Under the pieces are notes generated by a model. That model did no database searches, was not told the origin of the DNA, and saw only the letters and a program-made list of their open reading frames with translations. A program made the translations under genes and the position numbers. From NCBI GenBank assembly GCA_020410785.1, contig CP084573.1, positions 1,302,001 to 1,366,000 on the forward strand: a stretch of DNA of 64,000 bases, given 5' to 3'. Positions 48,237 through 57,731 of the stretch are shown here, in pieces. Origin of the DNA: Rickettsia endosymbiont of Culicoides impunctatus. Lineage in GTDB: Bacteria; Pseudomonadota; Alphaproteobacteria; Rickettsiales; Rickettsiaceae. Numbering within the stretch: position 1 is the stretch's first letter; every line of letters begins with the position of its first letter.

Positions 48237-48981
48237 ATGTCAGTAACTATAGAAAAAACTCAACCATTCATTCAATGGGTTGGTGGTAAAAGAAAAATTG
48301 TTGATCAATTAATTAAACATATTCCTTCAGGAGGAAGTAATTATTATGAACCATTTCTTGGCGGCGGTGCTTTTTTTTCCAAGTACAACACATGTTTAAT
48401 AAATGCTATCTATCTGATATTAATCTTGACTTAGTAACATCTTACAATGCGGTTAAAAAGAACCCACAAGTAATCAAGTCAGAAATGATAATAATAGTAA
48501 CAATCCTAATGAAATTACTGCAAGATTTATCTATCTTAATAGATATTCCTTTAAAGGAATATATCGTATCAATATCAATGGTGAGCCATCTCAAAGCTTT
48601 TCTGGTAGAAACTATCATAAATCTGACATTACTACTAGATTACAACAATGTAGCAGTTTGTTATCTAAAACATCTATTTGTGCTATAGATTTTTCTTTTA
48701 TTGAACCACAGAAAAATGATTTTGTTTATTTCGATCCACCTTATCACCAATCTGGTGAGAAATTTTATACTAGATTACCATTTGATGAACAAGAACAAAT
48801 GAGACTAAGAGATTTTGCTAAGGAACTAGATAATCAAGGTGTTAAATTTATGATCTCTAATAGTGATACGGCTTTTATTAGAAATTTGTACCAAGATTTT
48901 AACATTAATACTATCCAGGTCACCTATTCTATGCCACAACAAAGAAAAAATTCTTATGAGGTAATAATTACAAATTATTAG
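48237..48981 (+). pseudogene. dam: DNA adenine methylase (Dam, D12 class) with two frameshifts
   Basis: Frame 1: QPFIQWVGGKRKIVDQLIKH and EPFLGGGAFF (SAM-binding FxGxG). A T8 run at 48371-48378 would need nine Ts to continue as VQHMFNKCYLSDINLDLVTS. A second shift near 48485 leads to NEITARFIYLNRYSFKGIYR. The last part has the catalytic FVYFDPPYHQSGEKFY and ends SYEVIITNY. All parts of one methylase (GATC type by family) are present in order. Two indels make it a pseudogene unless they are sequencing errors. Confidence 0.9.
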
Positions 48982-48984
48982 TTT

Positions 48985-50757
48985 CTAATTAACAATATTG
49001 TAATTATCATTCCAGCTAATTAATTCTAAGCTACAATTTTGAGCTTGCAAGGCGGCTTCTAAATCTTGCATGTGACGATTTCTAATGTAATAATCATAAA
49101 AAGCTGAAATGGGTTTAAGAGTTACTTTTTTATTGATATTATCTTCTTGCACCACTATTAATTTACTGAAGGTAGCGATATCAACATATTTATTGTATCG
49201 TTCAATTAAAAATTTTCTAGCTTTATACCATAATGAATCAGGATTTAGTTGCTTACTTAGCTCAAGTAAATAGGCATAATTTTCATCTTTAGTATTATTT
49301 CCTGGTGTTGTTGGTATGGATTGCTTGCATGGTATAATTTGTAATTTTGTTATTTTATTACCATATACCATTTGTACTTGCTGTAATATTTTAGCTTTAA
49401 CATGTTCTGATAAGGAAATATCTTTTAATAATTTAAGCTGGAATTGCTCTTCCAGAACTTTACCAAATGTACAAGAAGTTAACAACTGATAAGCTGTATC
49501 AGTATCAAAAGAACTAGAAATTTTACGTTTTAATTGAGCTTGCCTGCTAGTATCAATACTAGATTCTATCTTCTGTAGGTACTGTTCTTTAGTTTTATTG
49601 TCATCAGTAGATTTAAATTGGAAATTGCTAGAATTAGCTTGAGTAGTTTCTCGTAGTTCATTGCTTAAAGCTTTAGCCATGTAGTTCAACAACACTTTCT
49701 TATGACCAAAATGATGATTTGAATATTCCCCAGCTAGCTTTAATAGCAACTTATTGATAAAGTTTAAATTAAATTCTCGATTTGATTTAATCTGCAATAA
49801 ATCAGCATCTTCTTGAGTTAAAGGATAAAAATCAGCTAATCTTTTTCTTTTGAACTAGCTATTTTTATGGTTTACAACTGGAATGCTTGAAATATTGGAG
49901 CAATTTGATTCTACTACTGGCTGACGTTGCTGTGAAACTTGTTGAACAACTTTTTGTAGTGTTGTACTGAGTGGCAAAGCATTTGTCATAGAATTTTCAG
50001 TAGACGCTCTAGTATTATCAACTATTTGCACCTCATTTGATTGTGCTTCATCTGATAATTTTTGTTCAAATTGTGAATTTTGTTCGATCTTTTGCTGTGG
50101 TAATTGATGGTTATTATCAATTTCATTAGCATCAACTTGATTTTGTTCATTTTGAAAAATTTCAGATTTGGTAGATCTAGATTTATTAGATATATCTTTA
50201 TTATTATCTATATATATAGAGTGATCCAAACTTTTTTGGGGTTGAGGCAAAAATTCTTTGGGGTTAGCCCCAAAGTTTTTTTGAGTTGAGTGTAAAATTT
50301 TTTCATCTTCAGTAGAAATTTTTTGAGAATGAGGTTGGAAAATTCTTGCTAGTTTAATACAAGGGACATTACGATACTTAATGCCATATTTGACTATGGT
50401 TGCTTTATGAAAGTGAATGAAGCTGGCTTTTTTTAATTCAAGTAAACATTGTCTAACACGCTCTTGGCAAACCCCTAGAGATTGTTCAAAGAAGTTATAA
50501 GTTTCCTGGAGTTCATCTAAGCTATTATTATGGTAGATTTGCAAGCGAAATACAATCAGTGATAAGAGTTGCCTGGCAGTTTTACTTAAAACTTTACCAT
50601 TAGCGGAAGAAAGGTTACGCCATTCAGGTGGCACAAAATTACCGACGAAATGGTAGAAGATAGTTTCAGTATTATTACTAAAATTATCAGTGCTAGGATA
50701 TGTAGGAGTAGAGGAAAAGGAGTGTATAAGATGCATAAAATTCCTCTTAAATATCAA
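48985..50757 (-). pseudogene. Plasmid-type DnaA-like replication initiator interrupted by one in-frame TAG
   Basis: The upstream part (50757-49855) starts MIFKRNFMHLIHSFSSTP, has a helix-rich core (LSKTARQLLSLIVFRLQIYH, ERVRQCLLELKKASFIHF, winged-helix like) and a long Gln/Asn/Ser-rich tail ending VVNHKNS. TAG at 49857-49855 follows, and the same frame continues FKRKRLADFYPLTQEDADLL to 48985, with NREFNLNFINKLLLKLAGEY and ISAFYDYYIRNRHMQDLEAA. This two-part protein resembles the DnaA-like initiators of Rickettsia plasmids and RAGE. A single nonsense codon in the linker is the only lesion. Confidence 0.7.
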
Positions 50758-50874
50758 TTTTAGAAGGAATTTTAGAGCAGTTATGACTCTTAAAGCTTGG
50801 ATTCAAAGGAGTGTATAAGGAGACTATAAATTGTATAACAAGATAGATGATATGCAGAAGGCGTAATATATAAC

Positions 50875-50950
<76 letters not shown>

Positions 50951-50956
50951 TAAAAT

Positions 50957-51021
50957 ATCCTATATAGTCATTGATGAGAAGTTGGTAACAGCATGCTACC
51001 CGATTCTCCTGAATTGACATA
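50957..51021. repeat. 103-bp MITE family, short degenerate copy
   Basis: It starts TATAGTCATTGATGAGAAGT and ends ATTCTCCTGAATTGACATAT, recognisable ends of the MITE with most of the centre lost and changed bases in both termini. Confidence 0.7.
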
Positions 51022-51073
51022 TATACTCACATTATTTGCAGAATATACTTATTAGTCCAGTTTTATACTATAA

Positions 51074-51799
51074 TTATAAAGCTGAATCCATAAATTTTTT
51101 GAATATTTCGCTATTTTCTAATATTTTAAGCTCTTCTTTACACCAAGGAGAAAAGTTGGCTGAGTATTCCTCTGTGTATAACTTAAAATCTTGCCATTTA
51201 AGTAATTTTACTTCTGCTATTTCTTGTTCATTTATTCTGATAACATCATCTGATAAAGCTAAATATATCGGACATATCTCATTTTCCACAATATTATTTA
51301 TAGCAAATTTATAACGATAATTAGCAATAAAATATACTTTCTGCAAGCTGACCAAGCCTAATTCAAATTTTGCATGCCTATAAACAGCCTGCTCGTAAGT
51401 TTCGTTAATTTGTGGATGTCCACAAAAACTATTAGACCAAAAGCCACCCCAGGTTTTTTTGAGTAAGCTTCTTCTTTGTATCAAGATGTCCTTTTGACTA
51501 TTGAAAAGAAACACAGAAACTCCTCTATGCAATGGTGTATTAGAATTATGAGCCGTCAATTTATCCTCTGTTCCAAGAATCTTATCTTGTTCATCAACTA
51601 ATACAACATGTATACTCGAATGCTTTGAAGAATTGGTTCTGCAAAACTTCGGGGCATTCGCGTGCTCATGTACTAAATGTACACTCCGCTCGCTCACCCC
51701 TTGTTTTACATTCCAATTCTCCAGATCATTCGAGTATATACTCTGTTCGTTTACCCTTTGTTTGTTATTCCCATTCTTCCGCTCATTTGAGTATGACAT
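51074..51799 (-). CDS. idi: Isopentenyl-diphosphate isomerase, type I, with a palindromic-element N-terminus
   Basis: The catalytic Nudix-type core starts at about residue 69 ([20 protein letters not shown]) and has [17 protein letters not shown] (catalytic Cys near 125) and [12 protein letters not shown]. It converts isopentenyl to dimethylallyl diphosphate. The first 68 residues are not Idi: they are the translated palindromic element ([26 protein letters not shown]) plus half of a second copy, and they supply the start codon. The enzyme itself looks intact. Confidence 0.88.
   Translation of the reverse strand: MSYSNERKNGNNKQRVNEQSIYSNDLENWNVKQGVSERSVHLVHEHANAPKFCRTNSSKHSSIHVVLVDEQDKILGTEDKLTAHNSNTPLHRGVSVFLFNSQKDILIQRRSLLKKTWGGFWSNSFCGHPQINETYEQAVYRHAKFELGLVSLQKVYFIANYRYKFAINNIVENEICPIYLALSDDVIRINEQEIAEVKLLKWQDFKLYTEEYSANFSPWCKEELKILENSEIFKKFMDSAL
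51611..51797 (-). repeat. Rickettsia-palindromic-element-like repeat within idi, one copy plus a half copy
   Basis: The full copy (51611-51738) has TATACTC / GAGTATA ends and the same in-frame peptide as the traW copy. It is followed at 51737-51797 by a second, shorter copy ([19 protein letters not shown]), so the element has partly duplicated in tandem. Confidence 0.88.
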
Positions 51800-51818
51800 T
51801 AATGATTTACTCCTACTA

Positions 51819-51921
51819 TAGTCAATTGATGAGAAGTTGGGGACGTCGTCACTCGTCGCTCGCCTATTACTTATAGGCGTCGCTCCATAGCTCCTAGCCC
51901 CAAATTCTCCTGAATTGACTA
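51819..51921. mobile_element. 103-bp MITE (copy 2), ending inside waaA
   Basis: Same 103 bp as the copies at 12832 and 55305, flanked by TA at 51817-51818 and 51922-51923. Its right end reads, on the minus strand, TAGTCAATT, and this TAG is the waaA stop codon. Confidence 0.93.
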
Positions 51922-53199
51922 TAACAAATATTTTTCTATAATAGCTAAATAATTACCTAAAATCTGTTGGTTTTTATTAACAAATTCTAAGGCATTAGTC
52001 TGATAAATTTTAGCTTCCTCGATACCAGTTTCAGATAGCAAATATTCCATTTTATTCAATAAATCACTTTCGTTTTGAATTTGCGTAGCAGCTTTATTTG
52101 CAAGCATTTCATTAGCAATATTAGCAAAATTACTCATATCTGGTCCAAATATAATATAATTAGCAAAATATGCTGGTTCAAGTACGTTATGTCCACCTTG
52201 TTTAAATGAACCGCCAACAAATGAAATATAAGATATGCTAAAAAATAATCCTAGTTCTCCAAATTTATCAACGATGTAAAGATCATCAGTCAGAATAGGT
52301 ATATTTTGTTCAGACTTGATACTATAGGTTAAATTTAGTTGGGTACACGCTTTCCCTATATCATTTTTACGTTCAGGATGACGTGGAATTAGAATAAAAT
52401 AGCAATTTGGATATCGTTGTTTTATTGGTTTTATAATATTCAGTAATACTGTTTCATCTTCCAGATGAGTGCTGGCAAATACGATGATTCTTTTAGCACT
52501 CATATATTGTGCTAAAATTGTTAATTCTTGTTCATTTACAGGTAATTTTTTGTTGGCAAATTTGATATTGCCTAAATTATTTATATTGGTCATACCAAGT
52601 TGCATAAATTTTTCATAATCGATGTTACTTTGAACAATAATTTCACTAAAATTAGAGGTGATTGCCCTAAAAAATGAGCTTATTTTTTTCCATGATGCAA
52701 ATGATTTATCAGAAATACGAGCATTCAGTAATAATAATTTACAATGTTTCTTCCCTTCGCTAATTAGACATGGCCATAATTCTGATTCAATAAAGATTCC
52801 TAGAGTTGGTTGCCAATTTCTAAAAAATTTCTTAACAAAAATAATATTGTCTATAGGAATTAGTTGATGAACAGCATTTACAGGTAACTTTTGTTGTAAT
52901 ATTTTTGCAGAAGATTTGGTTCCTGAAGTAACCAAAAACTTTAAGGCGGTTTTGGGCATCGTTCTTTTTAGCCAAAGATCATTGATATTTTCAACTAAGG
53001 TAAGAGCTATCATAGATTCCCCTACACTGGCGGCATGTATCCAAACTAAAGTTTCATTTCGTTTAGTATGTGCATACCCAATGGCAAAACGTTCTCCTAT
53101 ACGCTTTATATCTTCTTTGCCAACAATAACTCTCAATACCAGTAAAAGAACATATAGTGGAAGAAATAGGAAACTTAAGATATGATATAAATAGATCAT
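51919..53199 (-). CDS. waaA: 3-deoxy-D-manno-octulosonic acid (Kdo) transferase
   Basis: A 426-residue glycosyltransferase adding Kdo to lipid A. It has one N-terminal membrane anchor ([19 protein letters not shown]), the acidic catalytic region [28 protein letters not shown] and [18 protein letters not shown]. The stop is provided by the end of a MITE; without the MITE the frame would end VGVNH four or five residues later, so function should be unaffected. It overlaps the DUF374 gene by 4 bp. Confidence 0.95.
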   Translation of the reverse strand: MIYLYHILSFLFLPLYVLLLVLRVIVGKEDIKRIGERFAIGYAHTKRNETLVWIHAASVGESMIALTLVENINDLWLKRTMPKTALKFLVTSGTKSSAKILQQKLPVNAVHQLIPIDNIIFVKKFFRNWQPTLGIFIESELWPCLISEGKKHCKLLLLNARISDKSFASWKKISSFFRAITSNFSEIIVQSNIDYEKFMQLGMTNINNLGNIKFANKKLPVNEQELTILAQYMSAKRIIVFASTHLEDETVLLNIIKPIKQRYPNCYFILIPRHPERKNDIGKACTQLNLTYSIKSEQNIPILTDDLYIVDKFGELGLFFSISYISFVGGSFKQGGHNVLEPAYFANYIIFGPDMSNFANIANEMLANKAATQIQNESDLLNKMEYLLSETGIEEAKIYQTNALEFVNKNQQILGNYLAIIEKYLL

Positions 53200-53837
53200 G
53201 AGTTTATTTCACTGATGTTTAATGCTTGGGCTAAATTAATATCATCTTGATTTTCACTGCCTATAAAAATTAGTGGCAAACCTATAAAAGCCGTTATTTT
53301 ACCAAAAGGTAGCGGCATAATCAGTTTATCCCAACTTTTAAGTAAAAAATATCTAGAAGCCTTACAAGAAACCGGTATTAATTTTATATTATATTTTTGA
53401 GCCACTTTGTTAATATTACTATTTATTTTGTAAATAGGTCCACGCGGACCATCTGGGGTAATTACTATATTACTACCATTATGTAATTTTTTGATAATGG
53501 CTTTTAAAGCTACCACAGAATTTTTATTAGTAGAGCCATTTATTACCCCAAAGCCGAATTTATTGACAATATCACTAATTATTTTACCATCAGAATGAGG
53601 AGAAATAAGGGCATGAATGTCTTTATGACCGGTAAATATTCCCGGACCCAAAGCGAGCCTGTTATGCCAAAAAGCAAAAATTGCCCCTTTTTGTGCTAAA
53701 AATTGCTGTTCATTGTAACCATCTGGAAAAACAAACTGCCAACGACAGGTAAAATAAACCACTCTCAAATAACTATACAATAATTTAGTGACTACACTAA
53801 GTGCAAAATTATTCTTTTTAAGAAGTTTCTTGATCAT
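53196..53837 (-). CDS. DUF374 acyltransferase-like protein (lysophospholipid acyltransferase family)
   Basis: About 213 residues from the ATG at 53837, which overlaps the stop of the preceding gene (ATGA). A frame extension to 53873 lies inside that gene. Features: FAFWHNRLALGPGI, ISPHSDGKIISDIVNKFGFG and ITPDGPRGPIYKI, the DUF374 acyltransferase core. Adjacent to waaA, it is probably involved in lipid A or phospholipid acylation. The exact acyl substrate is unknown. Confidence 0.88.
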   Translation of the reverse strand: MIKKLLKKNNFALSVVTKLLYSYLRVVYFTCRWQFVFPDGYNEQQFLAQKGAIFAFWHNRLALGPGIFTGHKDIHALISPHSDGKIISDIVNKFGFGVINGSTNKNSVVALKAIIKKLHNGSNIVITPDGPRGPIYKINSNINKVAQKYNIKLIPVSCKASRYFLLKSWDKLIMPLPFGKITAFIGLPLIFIGSENQDDINLAQALNISEINS

Positions 53838-55036
53838 TTTAATTGACGACAAGCATTTTTTATACGCAAGCACGCTTGCTCCAAATTTTTTATCGAAGTT
53901 GCGTAAGAAATTCTGAAATAATTTTCTAAACCGAATGCAATACCAGGAACAACTGCCACACTACATTCTTCAAGCAAATATTCTCCAAAATCGTTACTAT
54001 CTTTGATAATTTTATTAGAGGGGGTTTTAAGCCCAAATAATTCATTACATTTAGGGAATAAATAGAATGCTCCTGCCGGCTTATAACAACTAATACCCTT
54101 GATATCATTTAGGATTGATAATGTTAAGTCACGTTTTTCTTGAAAGTTTTTTGCATTAGACTTAATAAAATCTTGAGGACCAGTTAAAGCTTCAATGGCT
54201 GCCATTTGGCTTATAGAGCAAGGATTAGAAGTGCTTTGTGACTGAATAATAGCCATTGCCTTAATTAACGATTTAGTACCAGCTCCGTATCCTATACGCC
54301 ATCCTGTCATAGAATAAGCTTTTGATACACCATTAACCGTAAATATTCGATCTTTTAAATCCGGTGCCACTTGAGCAAAAGTATAAAACTTAAAATCATC
54401 AAAAATAATATGCTCATAAATATCATCAGACATAATATTTACGTTGGGATATTTGCGTAATAATTCAGCAATATCAGCTAATTCTTGATAAGAATATGCC
54501 CCCCCTGTTGGATTACTCGGCGAATTAATAATTAACCATTTAGTTTTTTTGCTAATTACTCGCTCTAGAACATTAACAGTAAGTTTAAAATTATTTTCCA
54601 TGTTACAATTAACAAACACCGGAATGCCGTCAGCTAATATTACCATATCTGGGTATGAAACCCAGTATGGACTAGGAATAATTACTTCATCACCAGGGTT
54701 AAGGGATGCCATAAACAAATTATAGATTACTTGTTTTCCTCCACTGGATACGATTATCTCGTCTAAATCATAATCTAAATTATTTTCATACTTGAATTTC
54801 TTCTGTACCGCTTGTTTAAGCTCCAATACACCATCAACATTAGTATATTTTGTTAAACCATCTCGCACAGCCTTAATTGCAGCTTCCTTGATATTATTTG
54901 GCGTATCAAAGTCAGGCTCACCAGCCCCAAGAGAAATTATGTCTTTGCCTAGTTTTTTTAGTTCAAATGTTTTTTTGACTAATGCCAAAGTAGAGGATGG
55001 CTTTATTAAATCTAATCGTTTAGCAATAAGTGACAT
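53834..55036 (-). CDS. aspC: Aspartate aminotransferase (class I, PLP-dependent)
   Basis: A 400-residue aminotransferase of subgroup I-gamma. SPSNPTGGAYS and the PLP lysine in VNGVSKAYSMTGWRIGYG near residue 235 are present, as is the C-terminal substrate arginine region YFRISYATS. It interconverts aspartate and oxaloacetate. It heads the aspC-DUF374-waaA transcription unit. Confidence 0.95.
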   Translation of the reverse strand: MSLIAKRLDLIKPSSTLALVKKTFELKKLGKDIISLGAGEPDFDTPNNIKEAAIKAVRDGLTKYTNVDGVLELKQAVQKKFKYENNLDYDLDEIIVSSGGKQVIYNLFMASLNPGDEVIIPSPYWVSYPDMVILADGIPVFVNCNMENNFKLTVNVLERVISKKTKWLIINSPSNPTGGAYSYQELADIAELLRKYPNVNIMSDDIYEHIIFDDFKFYTFAQVAPDLKDRIFTVNGVSKAYSMTGWRIGYGAGTKSLIKAMAIIQSQSTSNPCSISQMAAIEALTGPQDFIKSNAKNFQEKRDLTLSILNDIKGISCYKPAGAFYLFPKCNELFGLKTPSNKIIKDSNDFGEYLLEECSVAVVPGIAFGLENYFRISYATSIKNLEQACLRIKNACRQLK

Positions 55037-55173
55037 AGTAGAACCTATATAATTTTATCAAGTATACTCAAATCATTAGAGTATATACTATATTTGTTTT
55101 CAAAAAACAATTATTGAACGAGTTAAATTATTATATTATTATTTTATATATAAATTGATATGAAATAACAATA

Positions 55174-55555
55174 TGACAAGTTTATCTATTACTTTACCAG
55201 ATACTATAGCAAAAGCTAGTAATGAAGCTGCTAAAAAACTAGGGATATCTAGAACCGAATTTATTCGTCAAGCTATTATACATGAGTTGAGTAGTTTTCA
55301 GTTATAGTCAATTGATGAGAAGTTGGGGACGTTGTCACTCGTCGCTCGCCTATTACTTATAGGCGTCGCTCCATCGTTCCTAGCCCCAAATTCTCCTGAA
55401 TTGACTATACCAGCTGAACAAGTTGCTATCGTAAAAAGTTTTACTGCTATGAAAAAATCTAAGAAATATATTGAAGAAATGGTGGAAATAACAGAAACCT
55501 TAAATTCAGAATTACCACAAGAAGAGAAGAAATGGTGGAGCAAAGAGAAATATTA
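55174..55555 (+). pseudogene. Ribbon-helix-helix antitoxin gene split by a 103-bp MITE
   Basis: The first part reads MTSLSITLPDTIAKASNEAA and ISRTEFIRQAIIHELSSFQL, a ribbon-helix-helix (MetJ/Arc-like) DNA-binding domain. It stops at TAG, the first codon of the MITE. After the MITE the same frame resumes PAEQVAIVKSFTAMKKSKKY to KWWSKEKY. Removing the MITE and one TA joins TTA and CCA in frame, giving 92 residues. The truncated 44-residue domain may still be made. Confidence 0.88.
55305..55407. mobile_element. 103-bp MITE (copy 3), within the antitoxin gene
   Basis: TAGTCAATT / AATTGACTA ends, TA duplication at 55303-55304 and 55408-55409. It is nearly identical to the copy at 51819. Confidence 0.95.
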
Positions 55556-55667
55556 GATTTATTTTATGTATAGTTAATTCAGGAGAATTTGGGGCTAGGA
55601 GCGACGAGTAACGACGTCCCCAATTTCTCATCAATTGACTATAATTATAGACAAAGTCATTAGTGCT
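55530..55667 (+). pseudogene. Probable toxin gene remnant, cut by a second MITE
   Basis: An ATG at 55531 overlaps the antitoxin end and reads MVEQREILDLFYV, then TAG from the MITE at 55571. After the MITE the frame continues IIDKVISAS and stops. The position just after an antitoxin and the start MVEQREI suggest a PemK/MazF-type toxin, but too little remains for certainty. Confidence 0.35.
55571..55641. mobile_element. 103-bp MITE family, 71-bp internally deleted copy
   Basis: Ends TAGTTAATTC and CAATTGACTA, flanked by TA (55569-55570, 55642-55643). It is inverted relative to the copy at 55305 and has lost about 30 bp of the centre. Confidence 0.88.
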
Positions 55668-55700
55668 AGTTAATATGTATGCTATTATATAGTTAACTCA

Positions 55701-55879
55701 CCTTACGCATGGCATTTAAAAGTCATAGGAAAAATATCCTGGTGTCATTGCGAGGAGCCATTTTGGTGGCGACGAAGCAATCTAATGAATGTGGATTGCC
55801 ACGACCACGTAGTGGTCTCGCTAATAGCATCTTATACTTTTCTGCAATTTTTAAATTGTCACGGGATTTATGCGTAAGG
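55701..55879. repeat. Candidate element with CCTTACGCAT ends enclosing palindromic repeat copy 5
   Basis: CCTTACGCAT at 55701-55710 and ATGCGTAAGG at 55870-55879 are perfect inverted ends. Inside, 55743-55825 is a CATTGCGAG-type palindrome (GTGTCATTGCGAGGAGCC to TAGTGGTCTCGCTAAT). It fills the gap before the methyltransferase. Confidence 0.55.
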
Positions 55880-55913
55880 TAAGTAGTTCACAAAATCAAA
55901 TTTCATAGACTTT

Positions 55914-56945
55914 ATGTTTGGCAGCAAAATTATTTATAACAGTTACGGTTTAATAAAGGATAAGATGAAATCATGCTATCGTTTTTGCAAAAATTTTCCA
56001 TCTTGGTATATGGAGAAAATTTTTACGTTCATCAATTATTTTACCGATGTAAAATACAAGGTAACACACTTAAAAGAAACTAATTTAAAGCTTGGTATAG
56101 AACATTTATATAAGAATAACTTAAATGACGCTATATTAAGGTTTAAATTGGTTGATAAATTTTTTTCTAATTCAGACCAAGCTAATTCTTGCCAAGTTAA
56201 TTACTGGCTTGGTTGGACATATTTCTTAAAAAATAATTATCAAAAGGCTTTGTATCATCTACAAAAAGCTTCTGAATTTGATCAAGTAAAGTTAGGGACT
56301 TTCTTACAAAATCATAATAATTTGTCAGATATCTCTCAGCAAATTTGGCATCAATATAGAAATCTTACGGCTGAATATTATAACAATAAATTTTGTAGTA
56401 ATAAGCAACTATACCTACCTCATAATTTTGTCAGTAGGATTATGAGTGGCATAACAGATTTGCCTGATAATTACCGTATTTTGGAGCTAGGTAGTAATAC
56501 AGGTTTAGTGGGGGCTGAGGTTAAAAAGCGTTTTCCTGATAGCTTTACTTTTACTGGTGTAGAAAGTTCAGAAGCCATGAATGTTTTTGCCCTAAATATG
56601 AATATCTATGATAATATACTAGAAGTTTCTATACCAGACTTTATTAAGCAACATTCTAATAAATATGATGTGATATTAAGTTTTAACGCTCTTTCTTTTA
56701 CTAAGAATCTGTCAACTTACTTTAATGATATTTATTCAATAGTCGATAAATTAGGATATTTTGCATTTTGTTTGCCAATAAATAACGTTACAAATCTTTC
56801 ATTAAAAAGAAAAGAATTTATTTTTGCTATAACAGATATCAAGGAAGCTTTAAGTCAAACTAAATTCACTGTATTAAGTAGTGAGGAATTAGTTATAGAA
56901 AAAAATGATAAATACTATATGGTGGTTTGTAAGAAAAATCATTGA
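55914..56945 (+). CDS. TPR-containing SAM-dependent methyltransferase
   Basis: A 343-residue protein. Residues 60-130 form TPR-like helices (WLGWTYFLKNNYQKALYHLQ). From about 175 a class I methyltransferase fold starts with the SAM loop YRILELGSNTGLVGAEVKKR, the acidic VESSEAM strand and VILSFNALSF. The start could be later at MKSCYRF (55965). Substrate unknown. It overlaps mlaA by 4 bp, so they are probably co-transcribed. Confidence 0.8.
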   Translation: MFGSKIIYNSYGLIKDKMKSCYRFCKNFPSWYMEKIFTFINYFTDVKYKVTHLKETNLKLGIEHLYKNNLNDAILRFKLVDKFFSNSDQANSCQVNYWLGWTYFLKNNYQKALYHLQKASEFDQVKLGTFLQNHNNLSDISQQIWHQYRNLTAEYYNNKFCSNKQLYLPHNFVSRIMSGITDLPDNYRILELGSNTGLVGAEVKKRFPDSFTFTGVESSEAMNVFALNMNIYDNILEVSIPDFIKQHSNKYDVILSFNALSFTKNLSTYFNDIYSIVDKLGYFAFCLPINNVTNLSLKRKEFIFAITDIKEALSQTKFTVLSSEELVIEKNDKYYMVVCKKNH

Positions 56946-57718
56946 TGAAACCTATAATGAAGAGATTTATATTACTAGCATTAGTTATACTTAACTTTTT
57001 TAACCTAACCGTAATAGCGGACGTTCAAAATACTCAAGATAACGATGATTTTCAGTATGTTTATAGTGCCAAGAATGGTTGTATGCAAGTCTATGATCCT
57101 TATGAGAAACTGAATCGTAAAATTTTTGTCTTTAACTCCATTTTAGATTATCTGTTTTTGCGACCTATTACTATGGGCTATTCACAAGTTACTAATGATT
57201 ATACCAAAGCTAGAGTGAGTAGTCTTCTAGATAACATTGCTATGCCTTTGACTGCTGTCAATTATGGCTTACAGATGAATTATGATCAAACTATGAAGAG
57301 CATATGGAGATTTCTTATCAATAGTACATTTGGTATAGGCGGATTATTTGACGTAGCAAGTAAAATTGGTTTAAAAGTTACCAAACAAACTTTGGGGAGT
57401 ACTTTAGCTTATTATGGAGTAGGACCTGGACCATACTTAGTCCTACCATTTATTGGAGGTACTAATGCAAGAGATTTCACAGATCCAGTATTTACAAATA
57501 GTTATTTAAATCCTATAATGTATAGGGTACATAGGGATTTTGAAATGGTAGTATCTAGTGTACAAATTATAGATACTAGGTTAGGATTATTACCATTTAC
57601 TGATTATATAACACGTAGTTCTACCGATCCTTACATAGCTGTAAGGTCAGCTACGCATCAAAATCGGGAATCTGTAATTGCCTACCCTAAGCAATTTAAA
57701 TGCCCTAAACCTAACTAA
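56942..57718 (+). CDS. mlaA: MlaA/VacJ family outer-membrane lipid transport protein
   Basis: A 258-residue exported protein. After a hydrophobic signal it has the MlaA signature YDPYEKLNRKIFVFNSILDY, then IWRFLINSTFGIGGLFDVAS, TLGSTLAYYGVGPGPYLVLP and GGTNARDFTDP. No clear lipobox Cys follows the signal, unlike E. coli MlaA. It removes misplaced phospholipid from the outer leaflet. mlaC follows by 13 bp. Confidence 0.92.
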   Translation: MMKPIMKRFILLALVILNFFNLTVIADVQNTQDNDDFQYVYSAKNGCMQVYDPYEKLNRKIFVFNSILDYLFLRPITMGYSQVTNDYTKARVSSLLDNIAMPLTAVNYGLQMNYDQTMKSIWRFLINSTFGIGGLFDVASKIGLKVTKQTLGSTLAYYGVGPGPYLVLPFIGGTNARDFTDPVFTNSYLNPIMYRVHRDFEMVVSSVQIIDTRLGLLPFTDYITRSSTDPYIAVRSATHQNRESVIAYPKQFKCPKPN

Positions 57719-57731
57719 ATTATAGAAAATT

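Noticed and set aside
45368-49857. Reassignment of TAG as a sense codon
   Set aside because: Other genes here end at TAG in normal positions (for example traH and waaA), so TAG is a stop in this genome; nonsense mutation or read-through is simpler.
55323-55556. Open frame of 77 codons spanning the MITE and the antitoxin 3' part
   Set aside because: Its first 29 codons are MITE sequence; the rest is the C-terminal part of the split antitoxin gene.
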